NCBI GenBank assembly: GCA_963855995.1
Contig: OY979716.1
Span: forward strand, 54,698,281-54,762,280
Length of the DNA: 64,000 nt
DNA from: Muricea muricata
Taxonomy: Eukaryota; Cnidaria; Anthozoa; Malacalcyonacea; Plexauridae
Direction: 5' to 3'
Below are positions 42,042 through 54,105 of this stretch, piece after piece (the first letter of the stretch is position 1; each line of letters starts with the position of its first letter). The translations under genes and the position numbers were made by a program. The notes beneath the pieces were generated by a model that ran no database searches, was not told the origin of the DNA, and saw only the letters and a program-made list of their open reading frames with translations.

Positions 42042-43484
42042 TTAGATATTGGCTCCTTTCAGGCCCAGCATCATCAGGATAAATTTATAATCCCCACCCG
42101 AGAAAAATTCAATGTTAATGTCCTTACCTTCAACATTAAGTTTTCCATCAGCAATAAGTTGGTTTAATTCATCAATAATATCTGTGAATGCTTCTTTTAT
42201 TGTGCTGTAGTCCTCTTTCCCATTAACAACTCCAATTGTTCTATTTCCCTTAGCTGACATAACACTCTCACCAGTCTGCAGGATGGCAAATGATAATAAA
42301 GTAAAATTAGAATTATTGGTCATTTTTGCTCCATCACCACTGATTTTAATTTGAATTGTGTCAGTGTCAGCTTGAAAACCAGGGTTTTTGCTGAGATAAT
42401 TCAAAAATATGAGCAAGAAATAGGTTTTTGACTTAACTGACTTTTGCTCCAGGAAATTTGGCTTTCAATCCTTCAAGGTGTCACATGTCATTTAAATCAT
42501 GACGACACTGCTTCACAAGATATGATCTTGGTAAACCACTGACAATCATTGAAAGTTCATGGTAAAAGTTATCTCCTAGGCAGAACTTGTCAGGAAGAAA
42601 AAGTATTCGTTCAAATATGTTCTTCTCTTTTAACGGCAAAGAACTGAAAGTTGACGTTTCACCAGACTGATCAGTTGAAGTTGTCGGCTCAAGGTTTCGA
42701 ACATGTCGATGGCATTTTAAATCATGAACTTTCCCGGTATCATTCTCTTTAACTGTGAGACTTTTTAATTGAAGACCAAAAGAAGAAGCAAACCATAATG
42801 CTATTTTAGCTCTTGACAAAAATGTTTTCAATGTCCTGTTTTTCTTCTTGTGCTCAGATACTGGCCATAACAGCCTTGGAAAGATTTTTAACATAATCTT
42901 CAAGCTCTTTGTTGTTTTTCATTAAATGATCTATCACCCGCTCTTTTTCTTCCAATGTCTTTGCCATTTCATTATACATTTTTTCCTTTTCTTCTTCCAA
43001 ATTAATATATTTTTCTTTCCATTCTTTTAACTCATCTTTTATACCCTGTATACTTCTTATTTGTTCATGTAACTCATCAGAAGACATGGTTTCTCCCTCA
43101 AACACATGGAACTCTTTTATCCAAATCCATTCTAGCCCTTCCCCTGCTCTTCTTACACAGCTATGCTTCACCTACCACAATCTTCGATAGAGATTCATCA
43201 ACTTTATTTCTTATAACTTTAGCTGCTGTAACTTGAAAAACCCTGCCAGGAATACAATAAACCAAAAGGCCTACATAATTCACAGAGTTATCTTCATCTA
43301 CGATCAAAGCTGACTCTGAACTTGACAACGTCTGGCCTTCAGTGTTCATGTCTTGTTGACTCATCTGACTTGAATTTGGTTTGATATAGCCTTGTACTAT
43401 TCCATGCCATTTCTTTAAAAGAGGATATGGCATATCCAGCTTGCAAATGATCTTTCTTTTGCATGTCTTAACTGCATACCTCAA
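42042..43484 (-). pseudogene. Cnidarian TE-type protein with SGDGA/GGDYKF motifs
   Basis: Order on the minus strand: an N-terminal region from 43484; a coiled coil (KDELKEWKEKYINLEEEKEK, about 43090-42900); ALWFASSFGLQLKSLTVKE; LPDKFCLGDNFYHELSMIVS and LPRSYLVKQCRHDLNDM; then IQIKISGDGAKMTNNSNFTL, VMSAKGNRTIGVVNGKEDY and FFSGGDYKFILMMLGLKGAN to 42042. Two conserved Asp sites (SGDGA and GGDYKF) suggest a DDE-type transposase core, an inference. I know the family as very repetitive in corals and anemones. The third acidic site and the rest of the C terminus are missing. Frame changes lie near 42860, 42480 and 43165; one or two could be introns. Confidence 0.5.
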
Positions 43485-44110
43485 TTCCGGTTCACCTGGA
43501 ACAACAACTGATTCCTAGCCAAATTGTCCAACATTTTACTTGCAAATGAGATGTTGCAAAATGATTACATCATTGCAAGAGCATTAGGGGAATCCCCATA
43601 GACAGGGAAACCCTCAGACAAAATGGCGAAGTGGTCGATGGCAAAATTTGATAAGAAATTACTAAATTTCTCCTTGTACATCTCTGTCTTAAATGGCCCA
43701 AAGACATACTTTGGACATTGTTGATATTTTGCAAATTTTCAGAGCGTTTTGGAACAGGTTAAACCACAAAGGGCCTTATTTTACAAGCAAAGTGAAGACA
43801 AACACGTCAACAACGTAAACAGATTTGTGGAGGTAAACCAAATTACTTTGTAGAAATGCAATAAGTGTGTGTTTCCATGAATTTTTTGAAAATTTCGTGG
43901 GTAAAAGGGAGATAATATGAGGGTCTTGAGCATTTGGTAGCTGTTCTGTCCCCCCCCCGGGATAAAATATTGTATTTCGCCTTTCGCGCCATTTTTGGCT
44001 CATCCTCAGCTCCCATTGGCTGTGGTGCAGCCAGGGGGGGGGGAACCACCCCGACATTATTGTTTTATTTTTTCTGGCCTCGAGAAGCACTCTTTTTTCT
44101 GGCCTCGAGA
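43485..44110. other. Non-coding flank with C/G tracts and a 25-bp duplication
   Basis: Homopolymer tracts (CCCCCCCCC near 43952, G-run near 44031) and a tandem duplication of TCTGGCCTCGAGAAGCACTC directly before the left LTR of the BEL element. Confidence 0.5.
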
Positions 44111-44232
44111 AGCACTCTTTTTTCACCTGTTTTAAAAACTATTAAACGTTGAAATACACATGAGTTTTTATTCGGTTACACTGCTGATGAAGGGCCCCAA
44201 TACTCAAGCGAGTTCCAAAGGATCAGAATAGT
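44111..44232 (+). repeat. BEL/Pao left LTR (122 bp shared part)
   Basis: Starts AGCACTCTTTTTTCACCTG and ends GGATCAGAATAGT. It differs from the right copy at about five positions. The true LTR may be longer with its 5' end lost, since the right copy is preceded by AT-rich sequence that the left lacks. Confidence 0.7.
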
Positions 44233-44313
44233 GAAAAAAGAGATTGTACAGCGTAAACAAACAGCAAATTTAAAGTTGTTGTGAAAGTCAAATTCGTCCG
44301 CCACATTTGTAAA

Positions 44314-46666
44314 ATGTCTCATAGTATGGATTCTAGCGCTACAAACGACAACTCTAACATATCTGGGACCACAGTTGACGAAGAAAACAAAGATCAATCG
44401 CCTCGTGACATGCAAACGACCGGGGAAAATATCCAAACAAACGAAAATATGGAAAATTCCGACGTTCAACGCGAGGAAACTGACGTCGGTCTCGATAAAG
44501 ACACCGGGGAAAATCAAAATATCGAAGTCGCTGCCGGCGCTACATTGGATACATTCACAGCTGAAAGAACCAAAAGGAGAGGTAAACCGTCTATGAAATC
44601 TATCGAGAACTGGATTGAATCGGACGAAAATAAATTAACAAAATTATGGGCAAAAGTACAAAAGGATGTATCAGAACTTCAGAATGCACCAAACGTAGTA
44701 GAAGAAATATGTCGAGCAATGTCACGGGTACTTACAGATTTTAATGCTTATCACGAGGCATGGTTGTCATTTGCAGACTTTCTCACTAACATTGGCACAT
44801 CGAAATGCCTCCAAGAGCTCGAAAGATTGGAAGGCGTAATGAACAATCACCAACATTTTGTGGATGAAAATATAACTCAAGGGAACGAAAGAAAGAAAGA
44901 AATTCTGTCAGAGATGAGATCATTACATTTCGGCTCTGGTTCTCATGCGTCTTCCATGTCTTCTACTGCCCTTAGAGCGCAAGCACGAGCTGAAGTAGCT
45001 GCAGCCATAAAGAAGGCTGAAATTGAAAAAAAGCGTTCTGTCCTAGAATCTCAATCAGCGTTAGCCATACAGCAACAGGAACTCGCTTTAGCTAAATGAA
45101 AACTAGATGAACAGGCTCGGCTAGAGACTCTTTATCTTGAAGAAGCAGCCGCAGTTGCTCTAGCTAAAGCAAATGCAATCGATGACGAATTAGGTTTAAG
45201 GAACCCTGGCGAGCCACCCCTTTTAGACCTACCCGAAGAAAATCCTAGCCAAAGAGTACAAAACTTTATTGACAATCAGTACGCTGACCAACCCTCTAAC
45301 ATGGAAACCCCCCACATGGGTACCAATAACCAGCCTAACACACCACCTCACCATGCAACCCCCATTACCCCCCAACCACAACATGTGTCTGACCCCAGAC
45401 CCTTGAATCCCGAGCCAATCACCTTTGTCCCAAATAACCACCCTATTTCAACATCAAACTCAGATCAAAGTGTAATAAAGTCTTACATAGAATTTATGGC
45501 CCGTCGAGAACTGATAGCCAACAATGTTGAGAAGTTCGACAATAACCCTGAGAATTTCCACACATGGAAACTGACATTTAAGAACATGACAAAGAATATA
45601 AGCATTACCCCCAGCGAAGAACTCTCTCTAATCATTGAGTACACCACAAATGATTCAAAGAAACTTGTGCAAAAACTGCATAATGCATATATTCGTTATC
45701 CAGAAAAGGGTGTGACTGGAAGTATGGACAAAATCGGGAAAACGGTATGGGTCAAACGCAGTATTGACCAAGGCCCATATAGATAAACTAACAAACATTC
45801 CTAAAATCGGGTTTGCAAGAGTTTGGCGACCTTGTACTAGAACTGCAATGTGCCAAAGAAGATGGCCGCCTCCAAGGTTTAAAAATCCTTGACGAACCAG
45901 TTTACCTAAAACCGTTACTAACCAAATTACCAAGTGATATCTAAAGCAGATGGCAGCGTCATGCCTTCTCCTACAACAGGCAGCATGGTGTAGACTACCC
46001 CCCCCCCCCTTCGTCGAGTTTTCCAGATTTATACAAGATATATCACTTGAAAAAATTACCCAAACCTGGTTATAGATCACCCCGATGGCGACAACCCTCC
46101 CCCAAGAGAGCGTAGCAGATACCCAAGGTGAAGCTACAAAACCGACATCAAAGACCCTTCAGATGATGATCGAAGAAACACCCCAGAGCGAAATTTGTGT
46201 ATTATTCACCAGAAGCCACACCCTCTCAGCAAGTGTCGTGATTTTTTGCGCCAAACCCATTGAGGAACGAAAGAACCTACTTCGATTACATCGTTTGTGT
46301 TTTCGTTGCCTTGCCTCAACCACCCACATGGCAAAAGATTGCAAACTGTCCATTAAATGCACCGACTGCGAGAGCGACAGACATCTAGCTGCTTTACATG
46401 TTGAGAAACCTCTGAAGCCTGAAAATCGGGAAAGGGTCCAAGGCGGGGAGAACGGAAATGGTCAGCAAGCAAGTAGCCAGCAAGAAAGAACAGATGGCGC
46501 AGACCAGCAACACCTGGGTGAACACAGTCAAGTAACCACAAGCTGTACTGAGATATGCGGCGGCAGACCTAGCGGAAGATCCTGTGCCAAGATATGTTTA
46601 GCAAACATCTATGCCACCAACTACCCAGACAGAAAGGTTAAAGCCTATGTAGTTATAGACGACTAA
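44314..46666 (+). pseudogene. BEL/Pao gag with zinc knuckles
   Basis: Gag starts at ATG 44314 (MSHSMDSSATN). It holds a helical region (RRGKPSMKSIENWIESDENK), an Ala/Glu-rich coiled coil (RAEVAAAIKKAEIEKK), a TGA at 45097 inside the frame, then a Pro-rich linker and NVEKFDNNPENFHTWKLTF, the BEL gag signature. After stops and shifts between 45786 and 46080 (including a C-run at 46001-46010) the nucleocapsid part has CFRCLASTTHMAKDC and CTDCESDRHLAALH, two CCHC-type knuckles. The frame ends at 46666 in YVVIDD, the start of the aspartic protease region. It would package RNA; inactive here. Confidence 0.78.
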
Positions 46667-49600
46667 AGCAATTGTTCACTTGCCAAACCCCAACTTTTTG
46701 ACCAACTGAATCTCAAAGGAGATAGACTTCCCTACACCTTAAAAACTTGCGCAGGTACAACACAGCCCGAAGAAAGGCGTGCCAAGGGTTTGGTCATCAA
46801 GTCGCTTAATGGACATGTACAGCACCAACTACCGACCATAACGGAGTAGTATGACATACCCGATAGCAAAGATGAAATCCCCACCAGACGTGGCTAGAGC
46901 CCATCCCCACCTCCATCAGATTGCCGACCAGATTCCCAAGGTTCAAAGTAGTGTTGACATCCTCCTGTTGATTGGGAGGGATGCACCCCCACTTCACAAA
47001 GTGCGTGAGTCGAGAAATGGTAGGGGTAACTCACCATGGGCACAACGACTGGATCTTGGTTGGGTTATATTGGGCAACGCATGCTTGGACAGTGTACACA
47101 AACCCAACAACCATTCCACCTTCAAGACCCACATTCTGCAGGACGGGCGACCCTCCATCTTCGAGCCATGTTCAAACCTATTACACATTGAAGAACCAAC
47201 CTCTGCAAACAACCACTCGAGAAAGGAGTCATTCTTCCAAGGGAAATTCGAGGACGGACTTGCCCAGAATGTGTTTCAACAAAACAAGTTCGACAACAGG
47301 CCAGGACTATCCATCGAAGATCGGAAGTTCATCAACATTATGGATACAGGAAAGTCAAGCTGGGTAGCTCCTCTCCCCTTCAGAGATGAAGTCACACAGC
47401 TACCCAACAGTCGCGAAGAAGCCTACAGTCATCTAACATCCACCAGAAAAGCACTTGATCAGAAACCAGAGATGAAAGAGCATTACTTTGCCTTAATGTA
47501 AAAGATCCTAGACAACCAACATGCTGAACCTGTACCCTCGAGAGAGCTGGTCACGTCAAAACCATGTTGGTATTTACCTCATTTTGGGGTATATCATCCC
47601 CAAAAGCCTAATAAGATACATGTTGTCTTCGACTCGGCTGCTGAAACGAACGGCGTTTCCCTCAACAAGTTGCTGCTCTCCGGACCTGACCTCATGAACA
47701 GCTTGATAGGAGTTTTACTACGTTTTCGTCAGAGCCCCACAGCATTTATCGCTGACATTGAGCAGATGTTCCATTCGTTTATTGTCGAAGAGGAGCACCG
47801 CGACTATTTACGATTCTTGTGGTATGAGGACAACGACCCAGTCGGGAAAGTCATTGAATACAGAATGAAGGTACATCTATTCTGGAATACATCGTTGCCA
47901 GCGGTCGCAACACTTGGCTCAGAAAAACAGCACAAGTTGGGGAGAACCAATTTGGATCTGATGCCAGAGAGTTTGTTGAAAAAAATTTCTATGTGGATGA
48001 CGGACTTAAGTCCTTGCGAGGAAGTGAAGAGTCAATCGACTAACTTCAGCGAACACAAGCCATGTTGGCTACAGCGAACTTACGTCTTCATAAGATTGCT
48101 TCGAACGATGCGGAAGTGACCCAAGCATTACCCAAGATCTCGCACTGTGTGACCTTGACTTAAACAAGGAAATAATACCGGTTCAATGTTCATTGGAAGT
48201 GTACTGGGATCTCGAAATGGACACGTTCACATTCAGTCTCTCAGGAAAGCAAGCCATTCACAAGACGAGGAGTTTTGTCAGTTATCAATAGCCTTTTTGA
48301 CCCATTGGGAATAGCATCACCGGTGGTGATCCAAGAAAAGATGCTGCAGAGATCTATGTCCACCCATCTAAAGAATCGTCAGCTCGGAGGATGGGACGAA
48401 CCACTGCCAGACCAACATCATCCGGCCTGGAAAGAATGGTGTCAATCACTCTCAAGTCTGCAAGATCTCAAAATCCCGTGTTGCTACACCACAGCATCCC
48501 TTGCAGATGCCAACCCTACCGAGTTACATGAATTTTGTGATGCCTCCATCCACGGCATTGCTGCAGTTCGCTATTTAAAGTCTACACATCCAGATGGAAA
48601 GATTAACATGTCCTTTGTCTTTGGAAAGGCAAAACTAGCCCCATCCCATGCCACGACCATCCCTCGCCTGGAGTTATGTGCAGCTGTCCTCGCAATGGAA
48701 ATCGCCGAGTTATCAGAGAACAAGCCATTAAACCTGACTCAGTCACCTACTACTCGGACAGTAAAGTAGTCCTGGACGTAAACGAGCGGGAATAGTGATA
48801 ATTATCAGTCTCCAAAAGGAGGTTTTTGCTGAAGAGATCAAGTTGATCGAGAACGGAACGAAACTGCCCAAAGAAAGCCCTCTCGCGAAGCTAAGTCCGG
48901 TGATTGATTCAAACGGACTGTTAAGTGTCGGTGGGCGTCTCGAGTGTGCCGAGTTGTCGATTGAAGAGCGCCACCCAGTAATATTGCCTGGTTCCCATCA
49001 CATTACCAATCTTATAGTTCAGCACTGTCACAACGAAGTGAAACACCAAGGCTGACATTTCACGCGTGGTCTCGTCAGAGCGAAGGGCTACTGGATAATC
49101 GGTGGCAAGCGGCTCATAAACAGAGTAATTCATCTGTGCCTCAAGTGCAGAAAGTTACGAGAACAGCAAGTGCACCAAAAGATGGTAGACCTTCCAGTTC
49201 AACGCCTCACACCAGCCCCTCCCTTTACATACGTCGGCCTGGATGTCTTCAGGCCATGGCAAATAGCAACACGGCGTACCAGGGGAGGAGTCAAGTACAA
49301 TAAACGTTGGGCCATTATTTTCACCTGTTTGACTCTCAGAGCAATCCACATTGAGTTGACTGAGGCAATGGACACCTAGTTTCATCAACGCCCTCCATAG
49401 ATTCTTGGTGTTAAGAGGACCAGTAACCCAACTTCGTTTTGACTGCGGAACGAACTTTGTCAGCGCGTGAAACGAGTAGGAGCCGCGATGAAGGTGATGG
49501 ACAAGAAGCACATCGAAGCGTTTTTGGTTAGAGAAGGTTGCGAATGGGTCTTCAACCCTCCACACGCCTCTCACGCCGACGAAGTATGGGAGCACATGAT

Positions 49601-49991
49601 TGGAATCGCAAGAAGGATCTTAGACTCTATGTTGTCTGAGTTGGCGTCAAAACAACTAACACACGAAGTCCTCTCCACTCTAATGGCGAAAGTCACAGCA
49701 ATCGTCAACAATAGACCTTTAATACCGGTGTCAAATGATCCAGAGGCGCCTGAAATCCTAACTCCATCCACCTTGTTGACCCAGAAACCCTTGGTTCTAC
49801 TAAGGAGCAAAGAAGTAGTGAGAAATAGGTGGCCACTTGCTCGTGTGACGAAAGCCCAAGAAAGCGCAGGCGGAAAAGTTAGAAAGGTCGACCTACTGAT
49901 GGCAAAGGACGGAGTGAAACACACGTATAGCAGACCGGTCAACGAAGTTATTCTACTTAAGACCGTGGACGAACTTAACTCGGAACATTAA
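46667..49991 (+). pseudogene. BEL/Pao pol (protease, RT, RNase H, integrase)
   Basis: After the protease start come IDILLLIGRDAP and LGWVILGNAC. The reverse transcriptase begins VVFDSAAETNGVSLNKLLLS-type near 47625 and AFIADIEQMFHSFIVEEEHR; the YVDD box is present but in another frame near 47990. RNase H-like FVFGKAKLAPSHATTIPRLE lies near 48620. The integrase has a zinc-binding part (48930-49160), the DDE core with VGLDVF and EGCEWVFNPPHASHADEVWE, then the C-terminal domain ending LKTVDELNSEH at 49988. Stops and shifts near 47500, 47885, 48120, 48770, 49055 and 49380-49467 break it. It would copy RNA to DNA and insert it; inactive. Confidence 0.8.
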
Positions 49992-50135
49992 AGTACTATT
50001 TGGTGAACAGTTTTAATTAGTTTAGTTCACATTAATACTTACATAACGTATTCGTCTTAGTATGCGAACAGTTCACGAACGTTCTTACTTAGCGAGTTAG
50101 CACAGCTAGAACAGTTATAGTGGTATTTTCATACC

Positions 50136-50257
50136 AGCACTCTTTTTTCACCTGTTTTAAAAACTATTAAACGTTGAAATACATGCGAGTTTTTATTCGG
50201 TTACACTGCTGATGAAGGGCCCCAATACTCAAGCGGGGTCCGAAGGATCAGAATAGT
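50136..50257 (+). repeat. BEL/Pao right LTR (122 bp shared part)
   Basis: Direct copy of 44111-44232, including TGCTGATGAAGGGCCCCAAT. About 4 percent divergence from the left copy implies an insertion older than that of the transposon at 1521. Confidence 0.7.
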
Positions 50258-50595
50258 AGCGCAATGCAAACGTGAAAATGGAACAATATTGCATTGCCCA
50301 TGTACATGAATAATGTCAATTTGTTTAAAAAGCATAATATAATTCTTAATTTAATATTTGTGGAGCTTTCATTCGTTTGGTAGATTTCATAAAATTTGCA
50401 GAAATAGCTATGGTACATTAGATTTTCAATACAATTTCCAGTTACGAATTGAAAAACTCTTAAAAATTTAAGTCTGTAATTCGAGCAACACACATGCGGG
50501 GCGGCCATACTGTCTCAAATTTCTAGCCATGTTGGTGGAATTGCCTCAGTCTTCGTAAATCTGTCATCACTATTTTCTCATCTTGACTTGACTAT
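50258..50595. other. Spacer, nothing recognised
   Basis: AT-rich sequence between the BEL element and the DUF6589-like gene. Confidence 0.35.
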
Positions 50596-53000
50596 TTATG
50601 AGAATGAGATTAGGAGGTTCTGTGTTACAGAAGCTTGCTTTCCAAAGGCATCAACAATGTGCCTTACTGGACCCTTGCTTGCTCTTTGAATTGCTTTTTC
50701 AGATTTGTTTGCCCCCATTGACTTGATCATCGATTTCATGTCTTTATTTCTATTCTCCTGAAACAAATCTATTTCTACATTTTTTCCATATCCGCCACTC
50801 CAGTTAACCGTGGCTGCCCACATGCATTGATGAGCTTGAGTTGGTGACAGAAGGATCTGATGCTACATTATATTAACCAACATCTCGATTGCATATTCGT
50901 TGAAACCAGATGCTGAAAAGAAATGAACCAACAACTGCTTATGCAAGACAGAAAGATGTTGGCCATTTTCAGTTGCTACGGCATCTTTGATATCAGCAAG
51001 GATCATAAATGATTTTACAAGGTTGACCGAGTAGTGACATACACAATCAGTTCCGATTGCTTGATCATTTCAATGAAACGTACTGTTCAAGAAATTTGTC
51101 TAGTGTACTTTCAATAAACAATTTCTTCTGCTCATCAGTGGTGATGTAAGCCATGTTAGGACAATTTCTTTTAGGCTTTTGTTGTGAATCAGACATGAAA
51201 AAACTCAAGAGCTTACACAGCATAACACCTACCAACAATAATGAAAAACTGTTCGCAGTCTTCATAATGTTTCACGTCAAGCGTAACATTTCTTTTGTTG
51301 AGTTCTTCCCGGAAGTACCTCAATGTGCCTTTCTCTCTTCCAAAATTTTTTTAAAGCCTGTTGAATAATGTCTTAAAGAAAGAAGATAATAGAAAATAAG
51401 CTATGTCACCTTGAGAAAATGAATTTTAAGACAGTTTAACCTTATTAAACATTGGGTATCACATTTGCCAATAAGTCCAGTCACAAACCCGTAGACAACT
51501 ATAATAGTCAAAACCATACTGTAGTACAAATCAATTTATAAAGATCTGTATTTGCACCTGACAATGCAGTACTGTATTGGTGATGTACTGTTCATTCTAC
51601 TCATAACAAAAGCAATTGTTGAGATCCTACTGTTGGAATTCTATTTGAACCAGCACATAGCTTTGCATTGTTGTAGTTTTAATTCAAATAAAAATTCAAA
51701 TAACCAGGTCTTGCCACTTGTGTTTGCTATAGGTAGAAAATATGTGCAAAACAGACTAATTAGATCATCTTTAACTGACAAGCACTATCATAGTACTAAC
51801 TGCACTCTCCATTATGTCACTATTGTGTGTATTTGTTCAGGACATTATAAAACGAACTACATAACTTAATTATTCTGTAATATAGTAAAAACTGGAGGAC
51901 TAATTCAGGACAGTAATTCATATTTACTTGTTAAACCGATGAGTCATAACGTGCACCAGTGTACCCTTCATCGTACTTACCTTTTTGTTTGTTTAATACT
52001 GGGCAGTTTTAATGGGAAAATTTTGCGACTTATTGGGGAATGACAGATCTGTACTAGGAAATACTTACATTAACAATATACTTTAAGTACTGTATATCTC
52101 AATAAAATCAAAACAGACCAACATGCATTATTGAGAGGATGAAGGTAAGGCTACAGATCTATGGTAATAAATTAACATTGAGCAAAAGGTTTAATTGTTT
52201 ATGTGGCAATTCAGTGACATTTACCTTTAAGAAAGTTCTCTTTGTGTGCCATTCCACAATACAAAAGGTGTAGAGGTAGTCAAGTCGCTGTCTAGCAAAA
52301 TGGCCACCTGTCCGAAGGTCTTTGGCACCTGGAAGTTGTACTCTAGTTAATTGGTCACCATAACAAGGTATCCTTACGCCAGACAAAGGGTCATCATTGG
52401 ATGGCACAGCATGAACATGGGATGCTGGCTGATCAGGTCTTGATCTGTTTCCTATTGCAGGAAGTTGATCTGTACTGTCAGTTGGTCCTGCATCAGAGTA
52501 CAGTTTATGAGTCCATGTTTCAAGCTGGTCTAGCACATCGACACAATCTGAATATTTTTTCTGATGTTTCATGAGCACTGACAAGGTGACAACTTCAGAT
52601 TTCATACTTGTCTTCTCTGAAAACAGACATTCAGTATGTGCAGATATATATGGCTGAAATATACAAAGTTCTGGGAAGTGTTCAAATAGAATCCGTGCCA
52701 ATAAAATTCTGTACTGATTTCTGATAGAATTCTTCTCTGCCTGACTCAATTTAACCACTTCACGAACATTGCAAGTTTTCAGATCTTTCTGTGGACCATC
52801 GTCTGGTAAATCACTACTGGGAATACAACAAAACACAACACTTGAAGCCACACAGCATGAACACTCTTGTTCTGACTATCTGTCCTGATATCATGGGCCT
52901 TCTCTTCCCAGTCAATGTTATCCAAGACATATACAAACTGCACTCTAGACTTAACCAATTGGACAGCATGATCCATAAAGTGGTCACCAATTTGATTTAT
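50596..53000 (-). pseudogene. DUF6589-like TE protein, main part
   Basis: Minus-strand exons: INQIGDHFMDHAVQLVKS, FVYVLDNIDWEEKAHDIR; after a 2-base shift SSVVFCCIPSSDLPDDGP; SQAEKNSIRNQYRILLARIL; YSDCVDVLDQLETWTHKLYS; SRPDQPASHVHAV and IPCYGDQLTRVQLPGAKDLR; a donor near 52230 (FLK then GTAAATG). The next exon ends near 51228 (GTLRYFREELNKRNVTLDVK), then LFIESTLDKFLEQYV and NLVKSFMILADIKDAVATEN. The last part reads AATVNWSGGYGKNVEIDLFQ, ENRNKDMKSMIKSMGANKSE. All are in the order of DUF6589 proteins, abundant and repetitive in cnidarians. Function unknown; linked to mobile elements. The gene's upstream exon lies beyond the MULE at 55796-55885. Confidence 0.65.
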
Positions 53001-53055
53001 GGTCGTTCGTCCCCTAACTGTTTCGTCCCCTATTGTTTCGTCCCCTACCGTTTCA
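53001..53055. repeat. MULE left TIR, three TTTCGTCCCCTA units
   Basis: Units TTCGTCCCCTAACTG, TTTCGTCCCCTATTG and TTTCGTCCCCTACCG follow one another with periods 16 and 15. Confidence 0.8.
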
Positions 53056-53369
53056 TCTAGGCTTTTCTCGATTGTGCTAGTAAAATTAGCATAATATGCT
53101 ACTAGCAGTGCTCGTTTTTTGTTTAAATTATGCTCGAAGTATGCCAGTTTTTAAAAATTGTGCTAGTTTTTTTCTATTTTATTCTAATCAAAAATGCACT
53201 ATAAGAAAGAAATATCAGCAATGGTATAAAGCAACTTTGTATGAACGTGTGAAAAGACGTGTATTTTCTGAGCTAAACTCAAATTAACTAAAACAACTTA
53301 ACAACAGTTCGTTGTAATAGTTTATTAAAGTTAATTATTAAATATGTTCAACGTTTGTTATATTGAAGC

Positions 53370-53740
53370 ATCACACTTGCTTGCAAGTAATCTGCAAGGG
53401 CATGCTGTTGCTGATCATTGAAGGAAGCTTTAAGAATGGAGAAACTCTCTCAGAGGCTGCAGATGATGGTTGAACCAGCAAGACTTTCTTAACAGCAGAG
53501 GACCAATTTGGAAGTTGTTCTGCGTGATGCTTCCACTATTCTACCTTCTTCTCTTAGTCGCGGTAGCTCTTTAAGCAGGGCGTCAATGGTTGCGTCGTTA
53601 TGAAGAAGTGTAAAGATTTTCAAGGCTCTCACCGTTTCTTCGCTGGGTGATAACCACTGGACAGACACGAGGCACATTATTCTTGCTGCTTTGAAGGCTG
53701 TCACGGTGTCATAAAGCTCCACGTTAAATTTTTGCAGTAT
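53370..53740 (-). pseudogene. hAT transposase C-terminal dimerisation fragment
   Basis: Frame from 53722: MELYDTVTAFKAARIMCLVS, SPSEETVRALKIFTLLHND, LLKELPRLREEG. After a shift it continues NWSSAVKKV-like sequence, then VQPSSAASERV and FNDQQQHALADYLQASVML. W-x-x-A-x-x-V-x-x-x-QPSSAA-x-ERVFS is the hAT dimerisation domain. The catalytic part is absent. It sits within the MULE borders, downstream of the MULE gene on the same strand, so it was probably picked up or inserted later. Confidence 0.65.
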
Positions 53741-53799
53741 GGGGCACCAAAAGTATTTTTATTATTTACATAAATTACAAAGATATTTTGGATGATATA

Positions 53800-54105
53800 T
53801 TTTATTACATCATATAACCAAAATATCTGCTTTGGTTATTTGAAATAACAACATTCTCGTTTGCCGAATGAACTCTATTATATCAAATAACCAATTTGCG
53901 TTTTGTGCTGTATATGAAATAATAAACTTGACGCGTTTTTGTATTTTCGTTATATCAAATAACCAAGTTTGATGTCATGATTTAATTTGGTTATTTGAAA
54001 TAACCATTTTTGTGTTCATGATTTAATTTGGTTATATCAAATAACCACTTTTTGCGTTCATGATTTAATTTGGTTAAGTCAAACAACCAATTTTTTGTCG
54101 CATTA
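53800..54105. repeat. Tandem 41-42 bp repeats with palindromic AAATAACCA core
   Basis: About six units, each carrying TTTGGTTAT and ATAACCAA-type words in opposite orientation next to CATGATTTAATT. The first units are diverged and the last three nearly identical. The repeats overlap the 3' end of the MULE reading frame, giving a repeated peptide (WLFDLTKLNHE, WLFDITKLNHE), so the native stop has been replaced. Confidence 0.72.

Larger units (their letters stand above)
44111..50257 (+). mobile_element. BEL/Pao LTR retrotransposon
   Basis: A 6.15-kb unit with matching 122-bp terminal direct repeats and, in order, gag, a gag zinc-knuckle/protease region, reverse transcriptase, RNase H and integrase, all on the plus strand. 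Several stops and frame changes show that it is inactive. The GC content is visibly higher than in its surroundings, a sign of separate origin. Confidence 0.85.
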
